Under the pieces are notes generated by a model, which was not told the origin of the DNA, did no database searches, and saw only the letters and a program-made list of their open reading frames with translations. The translations under genes and the position numbers were made by a program. A stretch of 37,509 nt of DNA, taken from NCBI RefSeq assembly GCF_009833125.1, contig NZ_QRCC01000007.1, forward strand, positions 1-37,509. Reading direction: 5' to 3'. Of the stretch, positions 16,373 to 23,825 are shown in pieces; position 1 is the first letter of the stretch; every line of letters begins with the position of its first letter. Origin of the DNA: Nitrosomonas sp. HPC101. Its GTDB lineage: Bacteria; Pseudomonadota; Gammaproteobacteria; Burkholderiales; Nitrosomonadaceae.

Positions 16373-16873
16373 TCAGTGGGTTTTCGTGTTTTCTTCCACC
16401 TGCCGGTAAGCCAGGTAAGTATCGAATCGCTTGAATTCGTTGCGCACGGATTCGCTGGCATCCCATTCGGCTTTGGCACGATCTGCCAGCGGCAGGCTGC
16501 TGTTGTCTGCTGCGGCCACTTCAACGGCCGGCACAGGTGCATGCGGTACCGGTTGCGGCGCATTGGCTCTGAAATCAGTCAGATGATCTGCCCGGATTTT
16601 CTTCTCGGCCTGGATAATGGCCATGGCCACATCCTGCCCGGTGGATTTGCCATCGAATTTCATGCTGGCTACCAGCGGTTCATGCCCGGGCAGGCAGGCG
16701 CCTTCACATCCCTGAATGCGGGCGCGTTCAGCATCGGCACCTTCCTGCATCAGGGCAGTGACGATTTCCGGGTAGTCCTGTTTCAAGGTATCGATATCCA
16801 TACGCACTGCTTCCGCTGCGGCCACTTGCGGCTGAGCGGGTACGGGTGCTGCGGTCTGTTCAGTGTTTTTCAT
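16373..16873 (-). CDS. Nested scaffold protein (internal start in protease gene, Nu3-like)
   Basis: An in-frame ATG at 16873 (residue 281 of the protease) is preceded by AGGAG eight bases upstream, one of the best ribosome sites in the head block. It would give 166 residues beginning MKNTEQTAAPVPAQPQ. The product is Pro/Ala-rich with helical segments (LPLADRAKAEWDASES), as expected for a scaffold. In lambda, Nu3 is made from an internal start in gene C in the same way. Both products share their C-terminus here. The role is inferred from the ribosome site and the lambda precedent. Confidence 0.65.
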   Translation of the reverse strand: MKNTEQTAAPVPAQPQVAAAEAVRMDIDTLKQDYPEIVTALMQEGADAERARIQGCEGACLPGHEPLVASMKFDGKSTGQDVAMAIIQAEKKIRADHLTDFRANAPQPVPHAPVPAVEVAAADNSSLPLADRAKAEWDASESVRNEFKRFDTYLAYRQVEENTKTH

Positions 16874-17713
16874 TGGCCAGGCTCCTGTTGCCATGTGTGA
16901 GAGGGTTGTTTCGAGACTTGCGACGCGGTCGATCATGTTGCGTTTCTTTGCCTGCTTTGCGAGGAACACACGGCCATCGGCCATATCTTCCAGCACGGTT
17001 TCCGGCAGCACACCACGATTGACAGCGACTGCATCCACAAAGATGGTGTAAAGCTGATCCACCTGCGACTGCAGCATTTCAGCGCCTTCTGCCGATAGCG
17101 GGGCATAGTGGCTGGCAATGCGTTTGTATTTCCCGGCGCTGATTTCAGTAGTTTTAATTCCGGCGGCATCTTGCGCCTTCGATATATCGGTATGGCTGGT
17201 CACCACGCCGATCGATCCGATCTGAGTGGTTGCGGATGCGGCGATGACTTCAGTGGCTGCCGATCCGATCCAGTAAGCTGCACTGGCCATGAGGCCATCC
17301 GCAAACGCCACCACCGGTTTTATTTTGCTTGCTTCATGGATGAGTTCCGCCAGCGTTTCCGTGCCATCCACCGTGCCGCCGGGGGAATCGATATGCAGCA
17401 GGATGGAACGGACGCCGGCATCATCCAGCGCGGAACGAATGTCGCGCTCTGCCAGCTGGCTGGACGCCCCGCCGGAGATCTCCATCATGAGGTTCATGCG
17501 CTTGGCGATGACGCCATGAATGAGGATGACGGCCACGCCATCGCGGATGACATAACCCTGATTATCACGCTCCAGCGATTTGCCCAGACGGGCTTCTACC
17601 GCAGCGATGTCTACTTTCTCGCCGCGGACATGCGTAGCGTAAACTGCTTGAATTTCCAGCAGTTTTTCAGGAATGATTGCCCAGGGGGCAGTGATGATGT
17701 CTGAAAGTTGCAT
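16373..17713 (-). CDS. S49-family head maturation protease fused to scaffold
   Basis: The 446-aa protein has an SppA-like S49 serine protease domain at about residues 55-265. Key parts are VILIHGVIA, LHIDSPGGTVDG (105-117), the nucleophile Ser144 in LMASAAYWIG, and the Lys of the Ser-Lys dyad in SAGKYK (195 or 197). Residues 281-446 are the scaffold-like tail, with their own internal start. The protease cuts scaffold and capsid parts during head maturation, as lambda gpC does. Its ATG lies at the foot of a perfect 9-bp hairpin (17713-17740) holding the ribosome site, so its translation may be limited relative to the scaffold. Confidence 0.85.
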   Translation of the reverse strand: MQLSDIITAPWAIIPEKLLEIQAVYATHVRGEKVDIAAVEARLGKSLERDNQGYVIRDGVAVILIHGVIAKRMNLMMEISGGASSQLAERDIRSALDDAGVRSILLHIDSPGGTVDGTETLAELIHEASKIKPVVAFADGLMASAAYWIGSAATEVIAASATTQIGSIGVVTSHTDISKAQDAAGIKTTEISAGKYKRIASHYAPLSAEGAEMLQSQVDQLYTIFVDAVAVNRGVLPETVLEDMADGRVFLAKQAKKRNMIDRVASLETTLSHMATGAWPMKNTEQTAAPVPAQPQVAAAEAVRMDIDTLKQDYPEIVTALMQEGADAERARIQGCEGACLPGHEPLVASMKFDGKSTGQDVAMAIIQAEKKIRADHLTDFRANAPQPVPHAPVPAVEVAAADNSSLPLADRAKAEWDASESVRNEFKRFDTYLAYRQVEENTKTH

Positions 17714-17740
17714 ACGTCCATCCTGTTGGGAATGGACGTA
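17713..17740 (-). promoter_or_regulatory. Hairpin at the protease start codon
   Basis: TACGTCCAT (17713-17721) and ATGGACGTA (17732-17740) pair perfectly, leaving a 10-base loop. In the late mRNA the ribosome-binding AGGA lies at the loop/stem edge, and the first base of the start ATG is the last base of the stem. This would be expected to limit ribosome access to the protease start. Confidence 0.5.
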
Positions 17741-17754
17741 CCATACAGAGTTAT

Positions 17755-17784
17755 TTGTCTCATTTTTAGGGGGAAATGAGACAA
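17755..17784. repeat. Palindrome TGTCTCATTT-N8-AAATGAGACA, copy A
   Basis: The arms are perfect over 11 bp including the outer T/A pair, and the loop is TTAGGGGG. On the plus strand it is followed by AATTTTTATTT, so it could act as a terminator for antisense transcripts. A near-identical copy lies at 19650-19675. The two flank the portal and DUF6148 genes. It falls between the portal stop and the protease hairpin. Confidence 0.6.
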
Positions 17785-17795
17785 TTTTTATTTCG

Positions 17796-19364
17796 CTAGC
17801 CCTGCTGCGGCAATGATGGCGTAAACGGTTGTTTTTCCTGCGCTAATCCGGCTGATTCCAGCATGACCTGTTCCTTGGCAAGCTGAGTGACATTCGCCTC
17901 CCAATCACCGCCATCGTAGGCGATGCTTTCTTTCTCCCGTGTGCTGATGCCCAGGTGGATGCGTTTTTCAGCCGCGTTGACTTCTTTCTCCGGATCAATG
18001 CTGCCGGGGCTGTCTCCAATCCAGATGACGCGCGTCCAGGCCTGTCTGATTCTTGGGTCGGAGAAAAACCCGGGGGCAGCGATGCGGCCGGAGGCGATGG
18101 CTTCCTCGAACCATAGTTCCTTGATCGGTTCACAGAAGTAGGTGGCCATAAAATCCCGTCGCACACGCACGAAGCGCCAGAAATCCAGCATGGCGGCACG
18201 GCTGGCTGAATAGGAACTGGAGAAGTGTTTGATCAAGACTTCAAACGGGATCTCCAGTACCGGCCCGATTTGCTTGAGCATCGAGAGGAAGAAAGGATCG
18301 TAGTTGGCATTGGGCCGGCCAAGGCTGGGCACGTCCACGCTTTCGCCCGGCAGCAAATTGACAGCCTTGCCTGGGCCGTCCAGATCGGTATTGACGCTGC
18401 CATCCCAGCTGGATGCGCCCTGGATGTATGTGTCTGCGCTTTGGCCATCAAACAAAGTTTGAAAGGCGTCTGCATCCATCTTGATGAAGATGGCCAGGGC
18501 GGCGGAGATGACGGCGGCCTGCAGTTCGGCTTCCGAATAGCGGGAAAGCTGCTTAAGGTGTTCGATGACCGGGGCGAGATACGGTACGCCGCGCACTTGC
18601 CCGGGCCGGCGTCGCTCAAACAGATGGATGACATTGCGCCGGCCATTCTTGCCCCAGGCGTCTATCTCGATCCATTCGAGCTGACCGGGGCGCGCTGCAC
18701 CGGGGTGTTGCCGGGTGATGTCGTATCGCATGGGCGCACCATTGCTGTCGAGTGTGATGCCGGCGATTTTGCTGCTGGTGTCCCGTGCGTGGTTGCGGTT
18801 GGTGAGGCGGTCCGCTTCGATCAGTTGCACGGTCAGGGTGTAGGGGATGTTGCGGCCGGTGATGACCGGGGTGATGGCAATGACATCGCCCGATTCCAGC
18901 ATCGAGCGTAGGGCCAGTGCCTGCAGCCCGTAGAAGGTGTTGATTCTGGCGGCATCGCAGTCTGTGCTCTCACACCACAGCATCCATTCTGATTCGACGT
19001 TGCGCTTCCACGCATTCGCGGTTTGTTCGTCCATGCCCAGCAGTTTGGCATCTGGGTTGGATTGCATGGATAACCCGGTGCCGATGACGTTGGTGACCAG
19101 GGTATTCAATGCAGCACCGCCGATCGGGGCATTACGCGCCAGGTCACGCGAACGGGCACGCAGAACGGGCAAATCGTGAATGGTATCCTCGTTGGCATCA
19201 CCCGCGTAAGGGTTCCAGTTGCGCAGAGCAGCACGGCGGGATGATCCGCCGTTGTAGCTGCCGGCAAATGCCAGGGCCGAGCGGTATTTCATGCGTTCAA
19301 GCGCCATGCGCGGTGATAATATGCCAATGGCTCTGTCTATAATGTTCTGTTTTGTCTTATCCAT
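17796..19364 (-). CDS. Portal protein, lambda family
   Basis: The 522-aa protein is read from ATG at 19364 (MDKTKQNIIDRAIG), preceded by GGTAAG at a normal distance. An in-frame start at 19463 would add 33 residues overlapping the neighbour. Lambda-portal features are present: SRDLARNAPIGGAALNTLVT near the start, WMLWCESTDCDAARINTFYG, QLIEADRLTNRNH, HLFERRRPGQVRGVPYLAPV, and EIPFEVLIKHFSSSYSASRA near the C-terminus. Twelve copies form the packaging and ejection channel to which TerL docks. Length is close to lambda gpB (533 aa). Confidence 0.92.
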   Translation of the reverse strand: MDKTKQNIIDRAIGILSPRMALERMKYRSALAFAGSYNGGSSRRAALRNWNPYAGDANEDTIHDLPVLRARSRDLARNAPIGGAALNTLVTNVIGTGLSMQSNPDAKLLGMDEQTANAWKRNVESEWMLWCESTDCDAARINTFYGLQALALRSMLESGDVIAITPVITGRNIPYTLTVQLIEADRLTNRNHARDTSSKIAGITLDSNGAPMRYDITRQHPGAARPGQLEWIEIDAWGKNGRRNVIHLFERRRPGQVRGVPYLAPVIEHLKQLSRYSEAELQAAVISAALAIFIKMDADAFQTLFDGQSADTYIQGASSWDGSVNTDLDGPGKAVNLLPGESVDVPSLGRPNANYDPFFLSMLKQIGPVLEIPFEVLIKHFSSSYSASRAAMLDFWRFVRVRRDFMATYFCEPIKELWFEEAIASGRIAAPGFFSDPRIRQAWTRVIWIGDSPGSIDPEKEVNAAEKRIHLGISTREKESIAYDGGDWEANVTQLAKEQVMLESAGLAQEKQPFTPSLPQQG

Positions 19365-19371
19365 CAATTGC

Positions 19372-19599
19372 TTACCAGTTTGGAGATACGATTCTGGAAC
19401 GGCCACGCCCACTCGCCCGGGCAGAAAGCTCCTGGACGAGACCACTCCAGTATTTGATCCCATCCCGTATATGTATCATATTCACTCTTGTAAGTTGCCT
19501 GCCGCCGATCATGTACGATTGCCCTTCCAGGACCTTGCTTTCAGCTTCGATATATTTCGCAAGTTGGGCTTGCGCCTGCTCCAACGTGATTGCTGCCAT
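19372..19599 (-). CDS. DUF6148 family / gpW-like head-tail joining protein
   Basis: The 75-aa helical protein follows the pattern ITLEQAQAQLAKYIEAESKV, GQSYMIGGRQLTRVNMIHIR, YWSGLVQELSARASGRGRSR. This fits the DUF6148 family, which occupies the lambda gpW position between TerL and portal. GpW-like proteins complete the connector below the portal. The portal start is eight bases downstream. Confidence 0.8.
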   Translation of the reverse strand: MAAITLEQAQAQLAKYIEAESKVLEGQSYMIGGRQLTRVNMIHIRDGIKYWSGLVQELSARASGRGRSRIVSPNW

Positions 19600-19649
19600 G
19601 ATTCCTCCTGATCGTCGATTACGGTTGCGGTGACATTACTCTGTTTTTT

Positions 19650-19675
19650 GTCTCATTTTCAGGGGGAAATGAGAC
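19650..19675. repeat. Palindrome GTCTCATTT-N8-AAATGAGAC, copy B
   Basis: The arms are 9 bp with loop TCAGGGGG. The outer edge reads T/T here instead of T/A. It matches copy A at 17755-17784 almost base for base across arms and loop. On the plus strand it is followed by TATTTTTTC. The stop codon TAG of the HTH gene overlaps its edge at 19675. Confidence 0.6.
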
Positions 19676-19947
19676 TATTTTTTCAATTTAAGCAGGCGGT
19701 AGACCTGCGCCCGGCTAATGCCGGTTTTTCTGACCACTTCCTTCAACGGTAGCCCTTTGGCCAGCGTCTGCAGCGCCTGTTCTCTCATTTTGTCCCGGCG
19801 GCGACATCTGAGAATGTAAGGTTCTGTTCCGCCCCATGCCTGCCGGATCTGCTGTTCCACTTCGTTCAGTCTGGCGGCCGGTTCGCTGCCTGAGCGGATG
19901 TTCAGGACATCCATCACCCGAGAGATCATATCTTCCACGATGTCCAT
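19675..19947 (-). CDS. Mor-like helix-turn-helix protein inside the packaging module
   Basis: The 90-aa protein is read from ATG at 19947 (MDIVEDMISRVMDVLN), with GAGG six bases upstream. A GTG at 19971 would add eight residues. The C-terminal part is a clear helix-turn-helix (GLPLKEVVRKTGISRAQVYR). The preceding ILRCRRRDKMREQALQTLAK resembles the Mor/late-activator family of Mu-like phages. It may activate late transcription or bind the adjacent palindromes. Small HTH proteins at this point are known in several prophages, with unclear roles. Confidence 0.68.
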   Translation of the reverse strand: MDIVEDMISRVMDVLNIRSGSEPAARLNEVEQQIRQAWGGTEPYILRCRRRDKMREQALQTLAKGLPLKEVVRKTGISRAQVYRLLKLKK

Positions 19948-19955
19948 GCCATGCC

Positions 19956-21875
19956 TCAACCACGCCCCCACTGGCCGCCCAGTGTGATCTTGCCGGGAGC
20001 CGATGGCGGCGGTACATCAGGCGGATTGTCCGGTTTCCCGGCACCGCTGCCACCGCCAAACGTGAACAAGCCAGGTTGTTCGTAGATCGTTCTTCTGCGT
20101 TCCCAGTATTGCGGATTCGGATCTCCCCTCGTGTTCATGCCGATTTTGACTTGCTTGTGATGGCCGATTGCCCATGCATAGCACACCGTATCAATCGGCT
20201 CATTCCGCAGGTATTTCACGCCCTTCTTCTTGACGTAGCGATTCAATCCCGGATCGAATGTTTCAGAAAGCAGGCCATCGAAGTAGGATTCATCCAACCC
20301 TTGCGGGAAGTGGATGATTCGTTCATCCGCCGGCAGGTTGCCATCACTGGCGATCGTGGCGTAAATATAATCCTTGCAGTATTCTGTACCGATGTTCCAG
20401 AGGGCATGGCCATTGCGGATGATGGAGCCACGGAGCGTTTTTTCCGGATAGGATGGGGTGGATGATATAGCTCTGCCCATTCGGGTGGTAGCGCCCTGTA
20501 CGGCGAAGACGGGCACCCTGAGCGTTCTGCGGGCGACGAACTTCTTCACTTGTTCGCCACGGTGTCCGCGTACGTCGATCGCACAGGCATCGATCTGCAT
20601 GGGGTAGCCGCACTGGTTGATCAGCGATGTATTCAACCAGGATTCCAGTTTGTCCCACGTTTCGTTCCTGGTGGTATCGCCATGGATGGTGTGCCATTCG
20701 ATGATCCACAGACGGCCGTCACCCCAGCCAAGCAGCTTGACTGCGAGCCATTGATCCTGGGTATCCACACCGGCTGTCAGCGCAAGACAGCCCTCCGGAA
20801 TTGTCCGTTGCGAGATGTTTTCAACGCGCTGCAGCATGTCGCTTGCGCTGATCTTGGAAGACTGATCTTCCCAGACTTCTCCCAGAGTGGTGTTGATGAA
20901 GCGTTTCAGCTTGGTTTGATCCCCTTGCGCATCCAGCCATTGCCGAACGATTTCAATCCATTTGAACCCAAGGCCATTGGAGGAGTACAGGCCATTGATG
21001 GCATAGCCGCGCACCGGGCGATTGGGATGAGCCGGGATCCACTCTCCACGTTCCAGCATCCATGTTTTATGGCTTTCGTCGAATTCTGCGCCGCAGTGTT
21101 CGCAGATGTACCAGGCACGCTCGACAGCATCATCCCATTTCAGGTTGGACCATTTGAGCGTTTGCAGCTCATCGCAATGCGGGCAAGGCACGTGGTACCG
21201 GCGCTGATCCGAACTGAGGTATTCGGATTCGATCCGGCTGGAATCCTTGATGGTTGGCGTTGATACCAGCAGCACCTTCCTGCGCGGAAAGGTCTTGGTA
21301 CGTTCATCGATCAGTCCGAGTGGATCACCTTCTGAGCCGGCTTCCCAGGGGAAACGATCTACTTCATCGCAGACGACATACCGGATCGGCATGGATGACA
21401 GGGAGGCCGGACTGTTCGCGCCACCAATGACCATGACACCACCTGGGAAGTCTTTGATGTCTTCCGCATTGCTGGAGTCCCTGGAGCGCTTTGCATCGAA
21501 GATTTCTGCCAGAGCATGGGTTTCTGTCAACATCGGATTAAGTCTCTGCTTTACCCAGCGTTTGCGCACTTCCAGCGTAGGCACAACGACCAGGGTGGGC
21601 GCCGGGGCATGTTCCATGATGTAGCCCAACCAGTTCAAAGCGATCTCCGTTTTTGAACTTTGAGCAGAGAACTGCAGCACGATCCTTTGCACATGGCTGG
21701 ACGCGGAGAGGCTATCCATGACTTCCCGAGTGTAGGGCACGCGCGATGTGCGCCAGTTACCCGGCTCGCTGGATGATTTGCTGGACAGGATCCGATTTGC
21801 ATCTGCCCATTGCGAGACTGTCAGTTTTTTTCGCGGGTAGATTCCGCGTGCAAAGGTTCGCGTGTATTGGATCAT
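19956..21875 (-). CDS. Terminase large subunit, lambda gpA family
   Basis: The 639-aa protein has the ATPase Walker A variant FSAQSSKTE at 69-77 (Lys75) and Walker B YVVCDEVDRF with Asp170-Glu171. A Cys4 zinc site is formed by CPHC (231-234) and CEHC (258-261). The nuclease domain begins with GVDTQDQWLAVK (Asp371) and continues through CAIDVRGHRGEQVKKF. This matches the phage terminase GpA family (PF05876). The enzyme cuts concatemers and drives DNA into the head through the portal. Its start overlaps the TerS stop by four bases (ATGA). The C-terminal Gly/Pro-rich tail is probably the portal-binding end. Confidence 0.94.
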   Translation of the reverse strand: MIQYTRTFARGIYPRKKLTVSQWADANRILSSKSSSEPGNWRTSRVPYTREVMDSLSASSHVQRIVLQFSAQSSKTEIALNWLGYIMEHAPAPTLVVVPTLEVRKRWVKQRLNPMLTETHALAEIFDAKRSRDSSNAEDIKDFPGGVMVIGGANSPASLSSMPIRYVVCDEVDRFPWEAGSEGDPLGLIDERTKTFPRRKVLLVSTPTIKDSSRIESEYLSSDQRRYHVPCPHCDELQTLKWSNLKWDDAVERAWYICEHCGAEFDESHKTWMLERGEWIPAHPNRPVRGYAINGLYSSNGLGFKWIEIVRQWLDAQGDQTKLKRFINTTLGEVWEDQSSKISASDMLQRVENISQRTIPEGCLALTAGVDTQDQWLAVKLLGWGDGRLWIIEWHTIHGDTTRNETWDKLESWLNTSLINQCGYPMQIDACAIDVRGHRGEQVKKFVARRTLRVPVFAVQGATTRMGRAISSTPSYPEKTLRGSIIRNGHALWNIGTEYCKDYIYATIASDGNLPADERIIHFPQGLDESYFDGLLSETFDPGLNRYVKKKGVKYLRNEPIDTVCYAWAIGHHKQVKIGMNTRGDPNPQYWERRRTIYEQPGLFTFGGGSGAGKPDNPPDVPPPSAPGKITLGGQWGRG

Positions 21876-22387
21876 TGCATTCTGTTGATGTGATCAGCTG
21901 CCTGCTTCAGCGCTTGTTCGATTTGCTCGGTCAGCATGGCGTGTACTCGCTCGATGTCAGTTTCCCCCGCAATCACGGCCGCCATACTGTCAGGGATTCT
22001 TTCCAACGACGTGCGCAAGATTACCGCCACGTTCATCCAGTCTCGTTCTACCGTGGAACGCTCGACCAGTTCACCCATCCGAGTTTCATAGTCAACCTTC
22101 GCTTGCAATGCCAGGTAGTGCTCCTTCATCGCCCGCGATTCCTGGAAATTGATATTCGCAGGAGTCTCGCTGGTCAAGCCAGGATCACTTCCGCGGTTTG
22201 CTGCATTCCGGCGTACAACGTCATCACGACGCGGGTCAGCGGTTTCTGCAATCCGCTTCTTGCTGGCTTCAACATCAACCAAACCATCTTCCGTAAATAC
22301 AAGCCTGCCGGCGTTCTTCAGATGCGTTACAGCAACATCGCTGAACCCGAGCATCTTTGCGAATTTGATCTGTTTAACTGCGGTCAT
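21872..22387 (-). CDS. Terminase small subunit (Nu1-like)
   Basis: The 171-aa protein has an N-terminal winged-helix-like part (KFAKMLGFSDVAVTHLKNAG, then LVDVEASKKRIAETADP). A helical, coiled-coil-like part follows (MKEHYLALQAKVDYETRMGE). The YW-type build is typical of Nu1-like small terminases. It recognises the packaging start and recruits TerL. It is coupled to TerL by a 4-bp overlap. No good Shine-Dalgarno is visible at 22387, so it may use a weak or alternative start. Confidence 0.85.
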   Translation of the reverse strand: MTAVKQIKFAKMLGFSDVAVTHLKNAGRLVFTEDGLVDVEASKKRIAETADPRRDDVVRRNAANRGSDPGLTSETPANINFQESRAMKEHYLALQAKVDYETRMGELVERSTVERDWMNVAVILRTSLERIPDSMAAVIAGETDIERVHAMLTEQIEQALKQAADHINRMQ

Positions 22388-22468
22388 AAATGTATAAATC
22401 CAATAGAATCAATACTATATCCTAAGCATGCCCCGGAACCACACCCTAGTGCCATAACGGGGTTTTCA

Positions 22469-23302
22469 TTACCCTTCAGGAGAGGGCCTCCGGGAGTACC
22501 TACGCCAAAATGAGGTAGCAATGGCATGATTCAACGATTGATTAAAAACGAATTCCAGGTCACGCTCGATGATCATGTCTGCGATCGATGGCAAGTCGAA
22601 ATACCTGCGATACACTGCTTTGTTAACGAACATCAGGATAGGCTTGATCGACTTTCCTACACTGAATCCTACTCTCGACCAGATTCCCGGATGCAGCCTG
22701 CTCTTGTCGCCTACCCGTATCAGGAAGAAATTGAATGACTGCGCACTCTGGTAATTTTTTCGCCTGTGACGCCGCCCGAAGGCAGCGCGGCTCTTGGTAG
22801 TCATGTTCGCCCTAAACCCTGACTCCTGGAATGCCCTGAAATACGCGAGCAGCTGGACGATCAGCCCCCTGGGCATATTGCCGTATCCATCCAGTGTTAC
22901 TCCCTCTCCTGGCACGGCATACATGCCCTTGGGCAAGATACCTGCCTGCTGCATCAATCCCTCGAATCCTTTCCCTCGGCGCTGCCCACCCGTGAATAGG
23001 TGCCCCAGCACCTGATCCGGCCCGAACATCCCGCGCTTGGTAACCATTGCCGTATCCTTCACCTTCACGGTTGCCACCGGATTTTTATTACTCCTGGCAT
23101 AGTCAACCCGCATCATGTTGAGCGCGTACCGTGTCGGCCGGTCGAGTGAGGGTATCTGCTTCGTTTCCATGTGGAGCTTGGTATTCTCAGCCAGCTTATT
23201 CGCTGTCAACCGCAGTGCATACGGAATCTGCTGCTTGCGAACCTGATCAAACTCCTTCGCAAGGCGCTCAATTTCTTTCATATCGATCTCTATTTTTGCC
23301 AT
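22469..23302 (-). CDS. Minor-tail-Z-like phage protein upstream of TerS
   Basis: The 277-aa protein starts with a strong AAGGAG site eight bases upstream. Residues 1-60 are helical (MKEIERLAKEFDQVRKQQIP, LRLTANKLAENTKLHMETKQ). The conserved core holds GMFGPDQVLGHLFTGGQRRG, FEGLMQQAGILPKGMYAVPG and DGYGNMPRGLIVQLLAYFRA. This pattern belongs to prophage proteins often labelled minor tail protein Z-like (PF06763). Their true role is uncertain. Position ahead of the terminase genes suggests a virion or packaging role. Confidence 0.7.
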   Translation of the reverse strand: MAKIEIDMKEIERLAKEFDQVRKQQIPYALRLTANKLAENTKLHMETKQIPSLDRPTRYALNMMRVDYARSNKNPVATVKVKDTAMVTKRGMFGPDQVLGHLFTGGQRRGKGFEGLMQQAGILPKGMYAVPGEGVTLDGYGNMPRGLIVQLLAYFRAFQESGFRANMTTKSRAAFGRRHRRKNYQSAQSFNFFLIRVGDKSRLHPGIWSRVGFSVGKSIKPILMFVNKAVYRRYFDLPSIADMIIERDLEFVFNQSLNHAIATSFWRRYSRRPSPEG

Positions 23303-23304
23303 CC

Positions 23305-23502
23305 CTACTTCTCCTTTGCTTGAGTTCCCACTATGCTCGCATCGCCAGACAAAGCCGTTACCACCCCTTCACTGCGTTTGCCCAGCTCCCGGCCACCTTC
23401 TGCCACGTACACCAGCTTCACCTCATCTCCAAACACTTCCCGGTACTTATCTGCCACAGCACAACAAAATGGAAACAACCTTCTTACTTCTTCTTTATTC
23501 AT
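23305..23502 (-). CDS. Small hypothetical phage protein
   Basis: The 65-aa protein has a helical start (NKEEVRRLFPFCCAVADKYR), a middle strand VKLVYVAEGGRELGK and a polar end. It is encoded directly ahead of the minor-tail-Z-like gene (two-base gap) and starts next to the iteron region. Short proteins of this pattern occur in prophages near the packaging genes, with no assigned function. Confidence 0.6.
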   Translation of the reverse strand: MNKEEVRRLFPFCCAVADKYREVFGDEVKLVYVAEGGRELGKRSEGVVTALSGDASIVGTQAKEK

Positions 23503-23549
23503 CTCATCTCTTTTTTAAAAAAATGTGGTTGATATATAAAAATAAGATG

Positions 23550-23789
23550 GTTACGTGAAAACATATAAGTTACGCGGGTGGTTACGCCTAAGATGCCCGT
23601 AGTTACGTGAGTTACGCGGTTACGCGGTGTTTTTTACTTTGCATTAAATTCATATCAGTAATATGTCTATAGTTATTAAGTTATGTATGCATACACTCAT
23701 GTACGCGCGCGGGGGATTTCGGCGTAACCCACGTAACCACGCGGGTTTCAGGCGTAACCGCCGCGTAACTTCCGCGTAACCTGCGTAAC
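23550..23789. other. Putative replication origin: two opposed GTTACG iteron arrays
   Basis: Six GTTACG units read on the plus strand, starting at 23550, 23569, 23581, 23602, 23611 and 23619. Six CGTAAC units, the same motif inverted, start at 23723, 23732, 23753, 23764, 23775 and 23784. Most are extended to GTTACGCG. Between them lies an AT-rich stretch (about 23628-23700) with T runs and TAATATG-type sequence, suited to melting. The array fills the only longer non-coding gap (23503-23825) of the left half, next to the primase-helicase gene. Such enzymes in P4-like elements bind iterons at their own origin. The origin role is inference. Confidence 0.65.
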
Positions 23790-23825
23790 TGCGCGGGTTT
23801 CAGATCGCAAAAAATGCCAAAAACA

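Noticed and set aside
23550..23789. A CRISPR array in the repeat-rich gap.
   Set aside because: The repeats are only six to eight bases with irregular 8-21 bp steps and switch orientation halfway, which fits origin iterons and not CRISPR.
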